This document shows, piece by piece, positions 6,103-13,528 of a stretch of DNA of 20,021 nt. Below the pieces are notes generated by a model. The model did not search any database. It worked only from the letters and a program-made list of their open reading frames with translations, and had not been told where the DNA came from. Made by a program: the position numbers and the translations under genes. The stretch spans positions 1 to 20,021 of IMG/VR virus record IMGVR_UViG_3300042894_005238; one strand, written 5' to 3'. How positions within the stretch are numbered: position 1 is the first letter of the stretch; each line of letters starts with the position of its first letter. This stretch comes from a virus.

Positions 6103-7681
6103 TGCAAAAAAGAATTCAGAAACTGTGTTGGTTAAACCTCCGCATCGCCGCGAGGTATACACTGAACACGAACTAACAGAGTTTGCACTGTGTGCCGACT
6201 CCAAAGATGGTCCTATGTATTTCATGGACAACTTTTTTCATATTCAGCACCCTACCAGGGGTAAAATGCTATACCATCCATTTGAGTATCAAAAACGCCT
6301 GATTGAAACCTACCACAACTATAGATACTCAATCAGCTTGATGCCTCGACAAACAGGCAAGTCAACCTCGGCTGCTGGTTATCTGTTGTGGTACGCCATG
6401 TTTGTGCCAGACTCCACTATTCTAATTGCCGCACACAAATACACAGGCGCACAAGAGATCATGCAACGCATACGCTATGCATACGAACTGTGCCCAAATC
6501 ACATTAGAGCAGGTGCCACCAGCTACAACAAAGGTTCAATAGACTTTGAAAATGGATCACGCATTGTATCGCAAACCACAACTGAAACAACTGGTCGTGG
6601 TATGTCTATATCATTGATGTATGCTGACGAGTTTGCATTTGTTAGACCCACAATTGCCAAAGAGTTTTGGACTTCTATTTCACCAACACTGGCCACAGGT
6701 GGTAAAGCCATTATCACATCAACTCCCAACTCAGACGAAGATCAGTTTGCGTTCTTGTGGAAAGGCGCCAACAAGGTCGAGGACGAATTTGGTAACACAC
6801 GCCCAGATGGCCTAGGCATCAATGGGTTCAGAGCATTCCGTAGTTACTGGCGTGAACATCCTGACCGTGGCAATGAATGGGGCGCAGAACAATTGGCACA
6901 ATTGGGCGAAGATCGTTTCCGTCGAGAGATGGAATGTGAATTTGTTATCAATGACGAAACACTGATTGCTCCTACCAAGCTGATTGATCTTGAGGGTATT
7001 GAACCTGTCAAACGCTCAGGGCAAGTGCGTTGGTATGCACCCGTCAAAAAGGATGGTATGTATGCAGTGAGTCTGGATCCTAGTCTGGGCACAGGTGGCG
7101 ACCCTGCTGCCATTCAAGTGTTTGATGCCAGGACCACAGAACAAATAGCCGAATGGCGCCACAACAAAACTGACATTCCTACACAGATACGAATTCTAGC
7201 GGACATTGTTAAAGAAATTAACTCAGTGGTTAAGGATGAAAAAAGCATTTACTACAGTGTTGAAAACAACACCATTGGTGAAGCCGCATTGATATCAATT
7301 GCTGAGTACGGAGAAGAAAACATTCCAGGCTATTTTCTAAGCGACAACTCAGTAACAGGCAGTACACGCAAATTCCGCAAGGGATTTAACACCACAAACA
7401 AAGCCAAGCTCACAGCCTGTAACAAGTTCAAAATTCTTGTGGAATCAGGGCGCATGAAAATCAATTCCAAGCCCTTGATTTCTGAACTCAAAACTTTTGT
7501 TGCTACAGGACAGAGCTATGCGGCAAAAGTGGGAGAAACTGACGATCTAGTCATGTCAAGTTTGCTAGTAGTGCGCATGCTGATGCTGTTGCAAACCTTT
7601 CACTCAGAACTGGATGCTCACCTTAAAGATCACGGTGACATGATCATTGAACCCATGCCTTTCATAAGCATGATGCGCTAA
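6095..7681 (+). CDS. terL: Terminase large subunit (gp17-like)
   Basis: A 528-aa DNA packaging motor with both expected halves. The ATPase half has Walker A PRQTGKST (84-91), Walker B SLMYADE (173-179, catalytic E179) and the coupling motif TSTPN (208-212). The RNase-H-like nuclease half has acidic residues D328 (SLDPSLGTGGDP), E390 (YYSVENN) and D483/D484 (GETDDLVMS). This fits T4 gp17 (610 aa), somewhat shorter. It cuts concatemeric DNA and drives it through the portal. No small-terminase (gp16) gene is visible directly upstream; the preceding genes are accessory enzymes, which is unlike T4. The start overlaps the oxygenase stop by 8 nt and has no clear Shine-Dalgarno, so coupling is likely. 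Confidence 0.95.
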   Translation: MIDAKKNSETVLVKPPHRREVYTEHELTEFALCADSKDGPMYFMDNFFHIQHPTRGKMLYHPFEYQKRLIETYHNYRYSISLMPRQTGKSTSAAGYLLWYAMFVPDSTILIAAHKYTGAQEIMQRIRYAYELCPNHIRAGATSYNKGSIDFENGSRIVSQTTTETTGRGMSISLMYADEFAFVRPTIAKEFWTSISPTLATGGKAIITSTPNSDEDQFAFLWKGANKVEDEFGNTRPDGLGINGFRAFRSYWREHPDRGNEWGAEQLAQLGEDRFRREMECEFVINDETLIAPTKLIDLEGIEPVKRSGQVRWYAPVKKDGMYAVSLDPSLGTGGDPAAIQVFDARTTEQIAEWRHNKTDIPTQIRILADIVKEINSVVKDEKSIYYSVENNTIGEAALISIAEYGEENIPGYFLSDNSVTGSTRKFRKGFNTTNKAKLTACNKFKILVESGRMKINSKPLISELKTFVATGQSYAAKVGETDDLVMSSLLVVRMLMLLQTFHSELDAHLKDHGDMIIEPMPFISMMR

Positions 7682-7684
7682 ATA
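7677..7684 (+). promoter_or_regulatory. Late-promoter-like GCTAAATA before the 508-aa gene
   Basis: TAAATA overlaps the terL stop and ends 7 nt before the ATG at 7692. It matches 6 of 8 positions of TATAAATA. The spacing would give an almost leaderless mRNA, so a promoter role is uncertain. Confidence 0.25.
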
Positions 7685-7691
7685 ACAAACT

Positions 7692-9218
7692 ATGGCACAA
7701 CACAGCACAATATCTCAAGACCTCATCAATTGGTTGGTTACCAAGAATTTTGACCCCAAATACAAAGATGCAAGTGGCAACGATTCAGCCGCAGGCGACG
7801 CCGTTATATTTGTATTCGACTATATTGGTCCATCAGGCAAAAATTACGGCACAGCAGTTATAGTACTGGCTGACAAAAACGATTTGCAACTGTTCTTTGG
7901 GGACAACCTGGGCAAAACCATGGACAATCCCGAAGACAAATTGAGCTGGTTTGGCAAAGACAAGCACCCGGGATTTTTGCCTGACCTGATGAAGTTTGCT
8001 GTATCCAAGAGGTACACTTTTACAGGCAAAGACATCAGCCAACTAAAGCACACTATGGCAGGCATGGCCGCCATCAAAGAAGGCCTGTTTGAAGGATACT
8101 ACGGCAACCGCAAGATCAGCTACATGGGCGAGCAAACAGAAGCTAGGTTGGTGATCAAGCACAATCGCATCCTGGGTGAAAACGATGCTCGTTTCCGCTA
8201 TGTGGAAAGTTTGTTTATTGAAACTGCCGACGGCGAAAGATTTAAACTGCCATTTACCAAGTTGGTAGGCGGCCGCGCCATGTTAGAACATGTGCGTCAA
8301 GGTGGCCGTCCTTATGATATTCGTGGCAACCATATTTGTGAAATGATCACAGAAATGAATGTGCTGAATCGTTTCAATCGTGCCAGCCAACGCCGAGTGT
8401 TCGAAGGTGTGACACAACAATTGATTGAAACAGTTCAGACCTATTATGCACAGCTCAAAGAAAGTCTACAACATCTTTCCTCAGGCCGTGGATACAAAAC
8501 ATATTTTGAATCCTGGACACCCAGTGACATCACAGATGAAAATGCGCTGGTAGAAGATTTAAAAACAATGTTCCTGGAACAAACACTAGATTCGCGAATT
8601 GAAAGCGCATTGCCAATTTTGGCAAAAATTCAACAAGGTACTGTTATGAAAGAAGCTGATATATTTGAAAATTGGATTAATACTGTTACTGAAGGCACAT
8701 GGCAATTGCCTGACACGCCCGAAAGCGACAAAAAGTTAAAAGAATTAATGGCCGAGCCATTGATTGTAGGCCCAGACGCAGTTAACGCTAAACAACAACT
8801 GCGCGATATCATCGGTGATGACCAGTTGGATGACATACTTGGCGGCTTGGCCGAGCGTGATTCTAGAGCCAATGCCTGGGAAGATACTGATGTGCAGGCA
8901 AGATTGGCCGAATTGGGAATCCAAATGACCATGCCCGAGCCAGCTCCTGAACCAGAAGCACAGCCTGCGCAACCTCCGGCTCTTGAAGAAAGCACATGCA
9001 ACTACACTGCCGAAGGACAATATTGTCCAGAACATGGACTCATGGAGTGTGGCAGCATGTATGAAATGGGCACAGTGGCAGGTGGTATGGCTCCGGTCAT
9101 GGGAGAAGGCAACGATGATCCTATGAACTACAATGCCGCAATCACTGGTGCGTACTATGAAAGCAAATCGGATGATGCATTGTTGGCCAGAATCAAATCA
9201 CTGGCCATGATAAAATAA
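7692..9218 (+). CDS. Conserved T4-like phage protein of unknown function (508 aa)
   Basis: A 508-aa soluble protein without signal or membrane segments. It has a mixed alpha/beta N-terminal half (residues ~1-240, including FDYIGPSGKNYGTAVIVLAD) and a helical middle (FNRASQRRVFEGVTQQLIET onward). An acidic region ends near LGIQM, then comes a Pro/Glu/Ala linker (PEPAPEPEAQPAQPP). The C-terminal tail holds a Cys/His cluster (CNYTAEGQYCPEHGLMEC) that could bind a metal. Placement right after the large terminase, and resemblance from memory to uncharacterised proteins of marine myoviruses, suggest a virion or prohead role; this is not proven. It ends with a clear terminator and is not homologous to tail sheath gp18, which follows gp17 in T4. 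Confidence 0.75.
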   Translation: MAQHSTISQDLINWLVTKNFDPKYKDASGNDSAAGDAVIFVFDYIGPSGKNYGTAVIVLADKNDLQLFFGDNLGKTMDNPEDKLSWFGKDKHPGFLPDLMKFAVSKRYTFTGKDISQLKHTMAGMAAIKEGLFEGYYGNRKISYMGEQTEARLVIKHNRILGENDARFRYVESLFIETADGERFKLPFTKLVGGRAMLEHVRQGGRPYDIRGNHICEMITEMNVLNRFNRASQRRVFEGVTQQLIETVQTYYAQLKESLQHLSSGRGYKTYFESWTPSDITDENALVEDLKTMFLEQTLDSRIESALPILAKIQQGTVMKEADIFENWINTVTEGTWQLPDTPESDKKLKELMAEPLIVGPDAVNAKQQLRDIIGDDQLDDILGGLAERDSRANAWEDTDVQARLAELGIQMTMPEPAPEPEAQPAQPPALEESTCNYTAEGQYCPEHGLMECGSMYEMGTVAGGMAPVMGEGNDDPMNYNAAITGAYYESKSDDALLARIKSLAMIK

Positions 9219-9231
9219 TTTATCACATTCT

Positions 9232-9259
9232 AAAGAGCCCGGCACAGTCGGGCTTTTTT
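9232..9259 (+). terminator. Rho-independent terminator after the 508-aa gene
   Basis: Stem AGCCCG/CGGGCT with a 7-nt loop GCACAGT, extendable by flanking A-T/G-U pairs (AAAG…TTTT), followed by a T-run to 9259. It separates the packaging operon from gp32. Confidence 0.9.
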
Positions 9260-9304
9260 ATGGCAGTAAAGAAAGGCAAAACTCATGCCATTTGCTATTG
9301 CTAT

Positions 9305-9312
9305 ACTAAATA
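9305..9312 (+). promoter_or_regulatory. Late-promoter-like ACTAAATA in the gp32 leader
   Basis: A TAAATA motif (6 of 8 to TATAAATA) overlaps a sigma70-like TATACT (9302-9307) for which no good -35 is seen. It would start a transcript near 9318, giving a gp32 leader of about 100 nt. Confidence 0.4.
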
Positions 9313-9317
9313 AAAGC

Positions 9318-9339
9318 GTATACAATACAACTTGTATGC
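9318..9339 (+). promoter_or_regulatory. Hairpin in the gp32 mRNA leader
   Basis: GTATACAA (9318-9325) pairs with TTGTATGC (9332-9339), including one G-U pair, around the 6-nt loop TACAAC. It lies at the predicted 5' end of the leader, where T4 gene 32 has its pseudoknot. A pseudoknot partner is not evident here. Confidence 0.45.
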
Positions 9340-9341
9340 AC

Positions 9342-9400
9342 AGGCAACTAACATCTAAATTATTTAGATAGGCATATTATACAGGCATATAACATAGGCA
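9342..9400 (+). promoter_or_regulatory. Four AGGCA direct repeats plus palindrome, candidate gp32 operator
   Basis: AGGCA occurs at 9342, 9370, 9383 and 9396, the last three spaced exactly 13 nt. The outer copies read AGGCAACTAACA and AGGCAACTTAACA; the inner two read AGGCATAT. Between copies 1 and 2 lies a perfect palindrome (9353-9369, ATCTAAAT-T-ATTTAGAT). The AT-rich tract ends at the AAGGAGA ribosome binding site (9408-9414). T4 gp32 represses its own mRNA by cooperative binding to such an unstructured AU-rich leader, so a translational operator is plausible. Confidence 0.5.
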
Positions 9401-9420
9401 ACTTAACAAGGAGAAACACT

Positions 9421-10416
9421 ATGGCATCATTAGCAGAAATCAGAGCACGACTACAGGCAGCAGAAGGTAACAAAGGTGGGCAATCCACCGGAGGCGGAGA
9501 TAATTCAATTTTCCCTCATTGGAACATGGAAGAAGGACAAAGCACAACGCTTCGATTCCTCCCAGACGCAAATCTCAAGAACACATTTTTCTGGCAAGAA
9601 CGAGCAATGATTCGTTTGCCTTTCAATGGCATCAAAGGAGAAATGGATTCCAAGCAGGTGTATGTACAAGTACCTTGTGTAGAAATGTGGGGAGATACCT
9701 GCCCGGTATTGGCAGAAGTACGCACCTGGTTCAAGGACAAAAGCCTTGAAGACATGGGTCGTAAGTACTGGAAAAAACGCAGTTACATTTTCCAAGGCTT
9801 TGTGCGTGAGAACCCACTGAGCGAAGACAAGACACCAGAGAATCCTATTCGTAGATTTATCATTGGTCCTCAGTTGTTCACCCTTATCAAAGGTGCATTA
9901 ATGGATCCTGAGTTGGAAGAATTGCCAACAGATACACTGCGTGGTTTGGATTTCCGTATCACCAAAACATCCAAAGGTGGCTACGCTGATTACAACACAA
10001 GTAAATGGGCTCGTAAAGAGTCAGCACTTACCGAAGCTGAACAAGTGGCAATTGGAACACACGGATTGTTTGACTTGAGCACATTCTTGCCCAAGCGTCC
10101 AACTGATGTGGAGTTGAAGGTTATCAAAGAGATGTTTGAAGCATCTGTAGATGGCCAACCATATGACACAGAGCGTTGGGGACAATACTTCCGTCCTGCA
10201 GGTGTGTCAGCACCAGGTGGAGCAAAAGGCGAAGCTGTAGAAGATACACCTGCACCAATGGCCAAGGCAACACCTGCTCCAGCAGTAACACACGATGACC
10301 CACCGTTTGATGTGGACGACACCCCAACTGCACCAGTTGCTAAACCAGCACCGGCTGCAGGCGGACAAAATGCTCAGGATATCCTGGCCATGATCAGATC
10401 GCGCCAATCAAAATAA
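9421..10416 (+). CDS. 32: Single-stranded DNA binding protein gp32
   Basis: A 331-aa gp32 homologue. The N-terminal helix (MASLAEIRARLQAA) corresponds to the cooperativity domain. The core OB-fold region spans roughly residues 30-215, with conserved aromatic/basic patches (GRKYWKKRSYIFQGFVREN; IRRFIIGPQLF; LDFRITKTSKGGYADYNTSK). The C-terminal ~70 residues are Pro/Ala/Asp-rich with an acidic patch (DDPPFDVDD), as expected for the partner-recruiting tail. It coats ssDNA in replication, recombination and repair and works with UvsX/UvsY encoded downstream. T4 gp32 binds zinc by one His and three Cys; here only C86 and C94 remain, so the T4-type zinc site is absent or altered. A strong ribosome binding site (AAGGAGA) precedes the ATG. 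Confidence 0.93.
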   Translation: MASLAEIRARLQAAEGNKGGQSTGGGDNSIFPHWNMEEGQSTTLRFLPDANLKNTFFWQERAMIRLPFNGIKGEMDSKQVYVQVPCVEMWGDTCPVLAEVRTWFKDKSLEDMGRKYWKKRSYIFQGFVRENPLSEDKTPENPIRRFIIGPQLFTLIKGALMDPELEELPTDTLRGLDFRITKTSKGGYADYNTSKWARKESALTEAEQVAIGTHGLFDLSTFLPKRPTDVELKVIKEMFEASVDGQPYDTERWGQYFRPAGVSAPGGAKGEAVEDTPAPMAKATPAPAVTHDDPPFDVDDTPTAPVAKPAPAAGGQNAQDILAMIRSRQSK

Positions 10417-10427
10417 ATGATTATTTT

Positions 10428-10451
10428 GTGCTGGCAATGACAGCATTTTTT
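10428..10451 (+). terminator. Rho-independent terminator after gp32
   Basis: Stem GTGCTG/CAGCAT (one G-U pair) with loop GCAATGA, followed by TTTTT to 10451. It starts 11 nt after the gp32 stop. Confidence 0.75.
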
Positions 10452-10461
10452 GATTGTTACA

Positions 10462-10490
10462 CAAAAGAAGGAAGGACCTTCCTTCTTTTG
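10462..10490. terminator. Perfect 14-bp inverted repeat, possible second bidirectional terminator
   Basis: CAAAAGAAGGAAGG-A-CCTTCCTTCTTTTG is a perfect 14-bp inverted repeat with a single central base. One arm is almost pure purine. Read either way, a stem GAAGGAAGG/CCTTCCTTC is flanked by AAAA and TTTT, a bidirectional terminator arrangement, although the T-run is only four long. A protein-binding site is an alternative. Confidence 0.6.
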
Positions 10491-10547
10491 CCACAGTAGA
10501 AATTTGCATCATTATGGATCTATGTCAAAATTTAATGGATCAAAAAA

Positions 10548-11201
10548 TTGAATAGTCGCTATGTAATCTTGCAAAATTTTTGTTTGCCATCTGAAATTGA
10601 AGACGAACTAAAAACTCTTGCGATTTCCAGTCTAGAACCTGCTATGAAAGTGGACAGATTTGAACACTTGAAAATCCTAAGAAAAGAGAGAGTATCGTGG
10701 TTTGAGATTGCAAGCTGGTTCAACCAGTTTGGATTTTTGTTCAATCGAGTAGGATCCATCAACACTTATAAGATACCAGAAACTCTTGAAAAAGAGATTA
10801 TAAAATTTATCTCCTCTATTGACAAAGATCTAGAGCACGGGTTGAGCTTACGAATTCAAGAAATTGTTGACAGACAAATGGTTCCCTTGCATGTGGATCA
10901 AACCAAAACAACAAGTTTGGTTTATCCTTTGCGCCATAATCAATCATCCCCGGCCTTGACAAAATTCTATCAATCCACAGCTCCTGTTAGATTGGGTATA
11001 AACAATCCAAACAAATGCCACGAAGTTGACAGTTTTTGCATAGACAATATGCCAGCTTTGTTGGATGTGACACAAATTCATTCTGTTGAATACCTGCCAG
11101 AATCTATTACACCGTCTGATCCCAGAATCAGTCTTTCACTCAAATGGTCAACTCTTTCTTTCCGGCAGGTTTACAACATGTTATCAAAGCATGTACATTG
11201 A
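10548..11201 (+). CDS. 2OG-Fe(II) dioxygenase-like protein (217 aa), TTG start
   Basis: A 217-aa protein with an iron-binding pattern H115-x-D117 (PLHVDQ), distal H178 (TQIHSV) and R193 (DPRISLSLKW), in the right order and spacing for a 2-oxoglutarate oxygenase. The frame has a stop at 10533-10535, so the only upstream start is TTG at 10548; the next ATG would remove ~32 residues that look native (SRYVILQNFCLP). It overlaps the next gene, a possible glycosyltransferase, by 11 nt, suggesting a joint hydroxylation-then-glycosylation role. That link is speculative. The pair sits between gp32 and uvsX after two terminators, so it looks like an inserted accessory unit. Confidence 0.65.
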   Translation: MNSRYVILQNFCLPSEIEDELKTLAISSLEPAMKVDRFEHLKILRKERVSWFEIASWFNQFGFLFNRVGSINTYKIPETLEKEIIKFISSIDKDLEHGLSLRIQEIVDRQMVPLHVDQTKTTSLVYPLRHNQSSPALTKFYQSTAPVRLGINNPNKCHEVDSFCIDNMPALLDVTQIHSVEYLPESITPSDPRISLSLKWSTLSFRQVYNMLSKHVH

Positions 11202-12180
11202 ATTTCCATATCTTGAAGTATTAAACAAAACTGATTTTGGGTTTCTACCTGATCGATTTTATATGGTTGATCATTTTGGAGGGTTTGACAGTGCTGGCCA
11301 CAATTTGATCCTGTCCGGTATCAATCAGTATGCCAGGCACAACAACAAACGCTATATTATTGATATTGTTCAATACATAGAACCATCAATCAAACAACTA
11401 TATGACTGTATTGACCTAAAGTTTTGTTTTGATTTTCAAGAAAAACACTTATGGAGCCAGTTCAAGAAATATAACACTCATCCAGAAATTGATTACAAGA
11501 ATTTTGTATGCAGTTTCAATGGAAACGATCATGTGGGTAGAAAATTGCTGGTGTCTGCGATTCACAAGTTTGGATGGTTTAATTCGGAGTATTGCAGTAA
11601 AAATTTTGTGTACACCGAAGATGTGCTGTCAGGCCATATACAAGATTATGTTGGAGAACAAGAATCCTTTTACAATAAATTTTTTATTGGTCTGGACAGT
11701 AATAATTTTTTTCAAACCTTAAACAGTTTTGGAAATTTAAAATGGAATCACTCTGCTAACATTTGTAATTTAGAACACAAGTTAACAAATAGTTTTGTTC
11801 ATGTAGTGAGCGAGACACTAGCAACCAGTTACCAACCTTTTGTAACAGAAAAGTTTTTATATAGCATTGTGACCCGTGGGTTGTTTGTGTGTTACGCACA
11901 ACCAGGGTGGCATGCACATTTAGAAAAATATTACGGGTTCAAAAAGTATAATAAATTGTTTGATTACAAGTTTGATTCTATACAGAACCCAGTGGAACGA
12001 TTGATTGAGTTAATGACCATGCTATCTAAATTTAGTATATTGAGTCATGGTGAATGGAAAGACTTGTGTCTGTTAGAACAGGATACCATTGAGTACAACT
12101 ACAATCATTATTTTAACGAAGATTACCTAAAAAGCGTTGAACCTTACCGAGATTATGTAGACAGCGCCTGGACTTTGTAG
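11191..12180 (+). CDS. Putative GT-B glycosyltransferase (fucosyltransferase-like C-terminus)
   Basis: I place the start at ATG 11191 (MYIEFPYLEV…, 329 aa), overlapping the oxygenase by 11 nt; an in-frame ATG at 11086 would add 35 residues that merely read through that gene. The C-terminal third contains SFVHVVSETLATS, then FVTEKFLYSIVTRGLFVCYA. This resembles the nucleotide-sugar-binding part of GT10-type fucosyltransferases and phage relatives ('…TEK…L..G..P…'). The N-terminal half is less conserved and has no signal or membrane segments. Donor and acceptor are unknown. The protein is Phe/Tyr/Asn-rich and more AT-biased than the neighbouring replication genes, consistent with acquisition. 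Confidence 0.55.
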   Translation: MYIEFPYLEVLNKTDFGFLPDRFYMVDHFGGFDSAGHNLILSGINQYARHNNKRYIIDIVQYIEPSIKQLYDCIDLKFCFDFQEKHLWSQFKKYNTHPEIDYKNFVCSFNGNDHVGRKLLVSAIHKFGWFNSEYCSKNFVYTEDVLSGHIQDYVGEQESFYNKFFIGLDSNNFFQTLNSFGNLKWNHSANICNLEHKLTNSFVHVVSETLATSYQPFVTEKFLYSIVTRGLFVCYAQPGWHAHLEKYYGFKKYNKLFDYKFDSIQNPVERLIELMTMLSKFSILSHGEWKDLCLLEQDTIEYNYNHYFNEDYLKSVEPYRDYVDSAWTL

Positions 12181-12186
12181 TATAAT
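12158..12186 (+). promoter_or_regulatory. Sigma70-type promoter for uvsX
   Basis: -35 TAGACA (12158-12163, 5 of 6), 17-nt spacer, -10 TATAAT (12181-12186, perfect). Transcription would start near 12193, about 20 nt before the uvsX ATG. The -35 lies inside the preceding coding sequence. This is an early-type host-sigma promoter. Confidence 0.75.
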
Positions 12187-12212
12187 AACAAATAACTTTA
12201 TAGGAAACAACC

Positions 12213-13268
12213 ATGGGAAAACCATTTGATGTATCAAAATTCCGCAAGGAAATCACCAAGTCAATCGAAGGATTGAGTATTGGATTTAACGATCCTACTG
12301 ATTGGATTAGCACAGGCAACTATGCCTTGAACTATCTTATTTCAGGAGACTTTAACCGTGGTATTCCGCTGGGTAAAGTTACTGTGTTTGCTGGCGACTC
12401 GGGAGCAGGTAAATCATATATTTGTTCTGGCAACATTGTCAAACACGCACAAGAGCAAGGTATCTTTGTGGTATTGATTGACAGTGAAAACGCACTAGAC
12501 GAAGACTGGCTCAAAGCACTGGGTGTAGACACTGGGCCAGACAAACTTCTTAAATTGAGTATGGCCATGATTGACGATGTGGCTAAAACTATTTCAACAT
12601 TCATGAGTGATTACAAAGCACTTGCTGAAGGCGAGCGTCCCAAAGTTATGTTTGTGATTGACTCATTGGGTATGCTGTTGACTCCCACAGATGTTAACCA
12701 ATTTGACGCAGGTGAAATGAAAGGTGACTTGGGTCGTAAACCCAAAGCACTTACAGCACTTGTCCGTAATTGTGTGAACATGTTTGGCAGCTACAATGTT
12801 GGATTAGTTTGTACCAATCACACATACGCAAGTCAAGATATGTTTGATCCAGATGACAAGATCAGCGGCGGACAAGGCTTTATCTATGCATCAAGTATTG
12901 TGGTCGCCATGAAGAAGATGAAGCTCAAAGAGGACGAGGATGGCAACAAAGTTTCAGAAGTAAATGGTATTCGTGCAGGTTGTAAAGTAATGAAAACACG
13001 CTATGCCAAACCCTTTGAAGGCGTGCAAGTCAAGATTCCTTACACAACAGGTATGAGCCCTTACTCAGGTCTTACTGACTTGATTGAGAAAAAAGGCCTG
13101 CTTAAAAAAGAAGGCAACAGTCTTGTGTTTACCACAAGTTCTGGAGAGATCATCAAGAAGTTCCGCAAAGGTTGGGAACGCAACGATGACGCATGCCTGG
13201 ATACAGTGATGAAAGACTTTGGCAATCAGAAGGCAGAGGTAACTACAGTCGAGGAGGATGCAGAATGA
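12213..13268 (+). CDS. uvsX: UvsX RecA-like recombinase
   Basis: A 351-aa recombinase with Walker A GDSGAGKS (61-68), catalytic-Glu region DSENALD (E92), Walker B VMFVIDS (D150) and the DNA-binding loop region around residues 160-230 (NQFDAGEMKG; TNHTYASQDMFD; KISGGQGF). It is shorter than T4 UvsX (391 aa), and its P-loop is more RecA-like than T4's. It forms presynaptic filaments on gp32-coated ssDNA with UvsY and drives strand exchange and recombination-dependent replication. It has its own sigma70-type promoter and an AGGA ribosome binding site. Its TGA overlaps the next ATG (ATGA), and the SD (GAGGAGG at 13251-13257) for that gene lies within its 3' end. Confidence 0.95.
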   Translation: MGKPFDVSKFRKEITKSIEGLSIGFNDPTDWISTGNYALNYLISGDFNRGIPLGKVTVFAGDSGAGKSYICSGNIVKHAQEQGIFVVLIDSENALDEDWLKALGVDTGPDKLLKLSMAMIDDVAKTISTFMSDYKALAEGERPKVMFVIDSLGMLLTPTDVNQFDAGEMKGDLGRKPKALTALVRNCVNMFGSYNVGLVCTNHTYASQDMFDPDDKISGGQGFIYASSIVVAMKKMKLKEDEDGNKVSEVNGIRAGCKVMKTRYAKPFEGVQVKIPYTTGMSPYSGLTDLIEKKGLLKKEGNSLVFTTSSGEIIKKFRKGWERNDDACLDTVMKDFGNQKAEVTTVEEDAE

Positions 13269-13528
13269 GTGCAATAGTAGCTAGTGAAATTTGGTCAGAA
13301 CTCAAAAGATATGTCAACACTGTTGATCGTGCAGAAGCTGCCGAAACCATGGTGGCAATTTTGATTGATCACGACTCGGATGTCGAAGATATCCGTGCCG
13401 CGTTCAAAGGTGATTCAGATATCAAACGAGCACTTACTGACTATCTTGATAATGACAAAAATTATGAAGATGACGAGGAAGAAGAGTTTGAAGACGAAAA
13501 CACCGAAGACGATGACTGGGAAAACTGA
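13265..13528 (+). CDS. Small acidic protein between uvsX and uvsY (87 aa)
   Basis: Start ATG 13265 overlaps the uvsX stop (ATGA) and has a strong GAGGAGG at 13251-13257; the longer frame from 13193 lies inside uvsX and is unlikely. Residues 1-62 form a compact helical domain (SEIWSELKRYVNTVDRAEAA…FKGDSDIKRALTDYL). Residues 63-87 are almost all Asp/Glu. An acidic tail like this could mimic DNA or bind gp32/UvsX/UvsY. From memory, similar small genes sit between uvsX and uvsY in cyanophages, with no known function. Its stop overlaps the uvsY start (TGATG), so the three recombination genes form one coupled operon. Confidence 0.8.
   Translation: MSAIVASEIWSELKRYVNTVDRAEAAETMVAILIDHDSDVEDIRAAFKGDSDIKRALTDYLDNDKNYEDDEEEEFEDENTEDDDWEN

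Noticed and set aside
7692-9218. Tail sheath gp18, which follows gp17 in T4
   Set aside because: The sequence has none of the sheath features I know, and its Pro-rich linker and Cys/His tail do not fit a sheath protein.
9260-9291. ATGGCA…TGCCAT inverted repeat after the terminator
   Set aside because: Six-base arms with a 20-nt loop are expected by chance in a sequence this size and have no clear function.
11086-11190. Longer N-terminus for the GT-B glycosyltransferase
   Set aside because: The extra 35 residues are the oxygenase gene read in another frame; the ATG at 11191 gives a normal start and a short overlap.
13193-13264. Longer N-terminus for the acidic 87-aa protein
   Set aside because: It lies inside uvsX; the ATG at 13265 has a strong Shine-Dalgarno and an ATGA junction.
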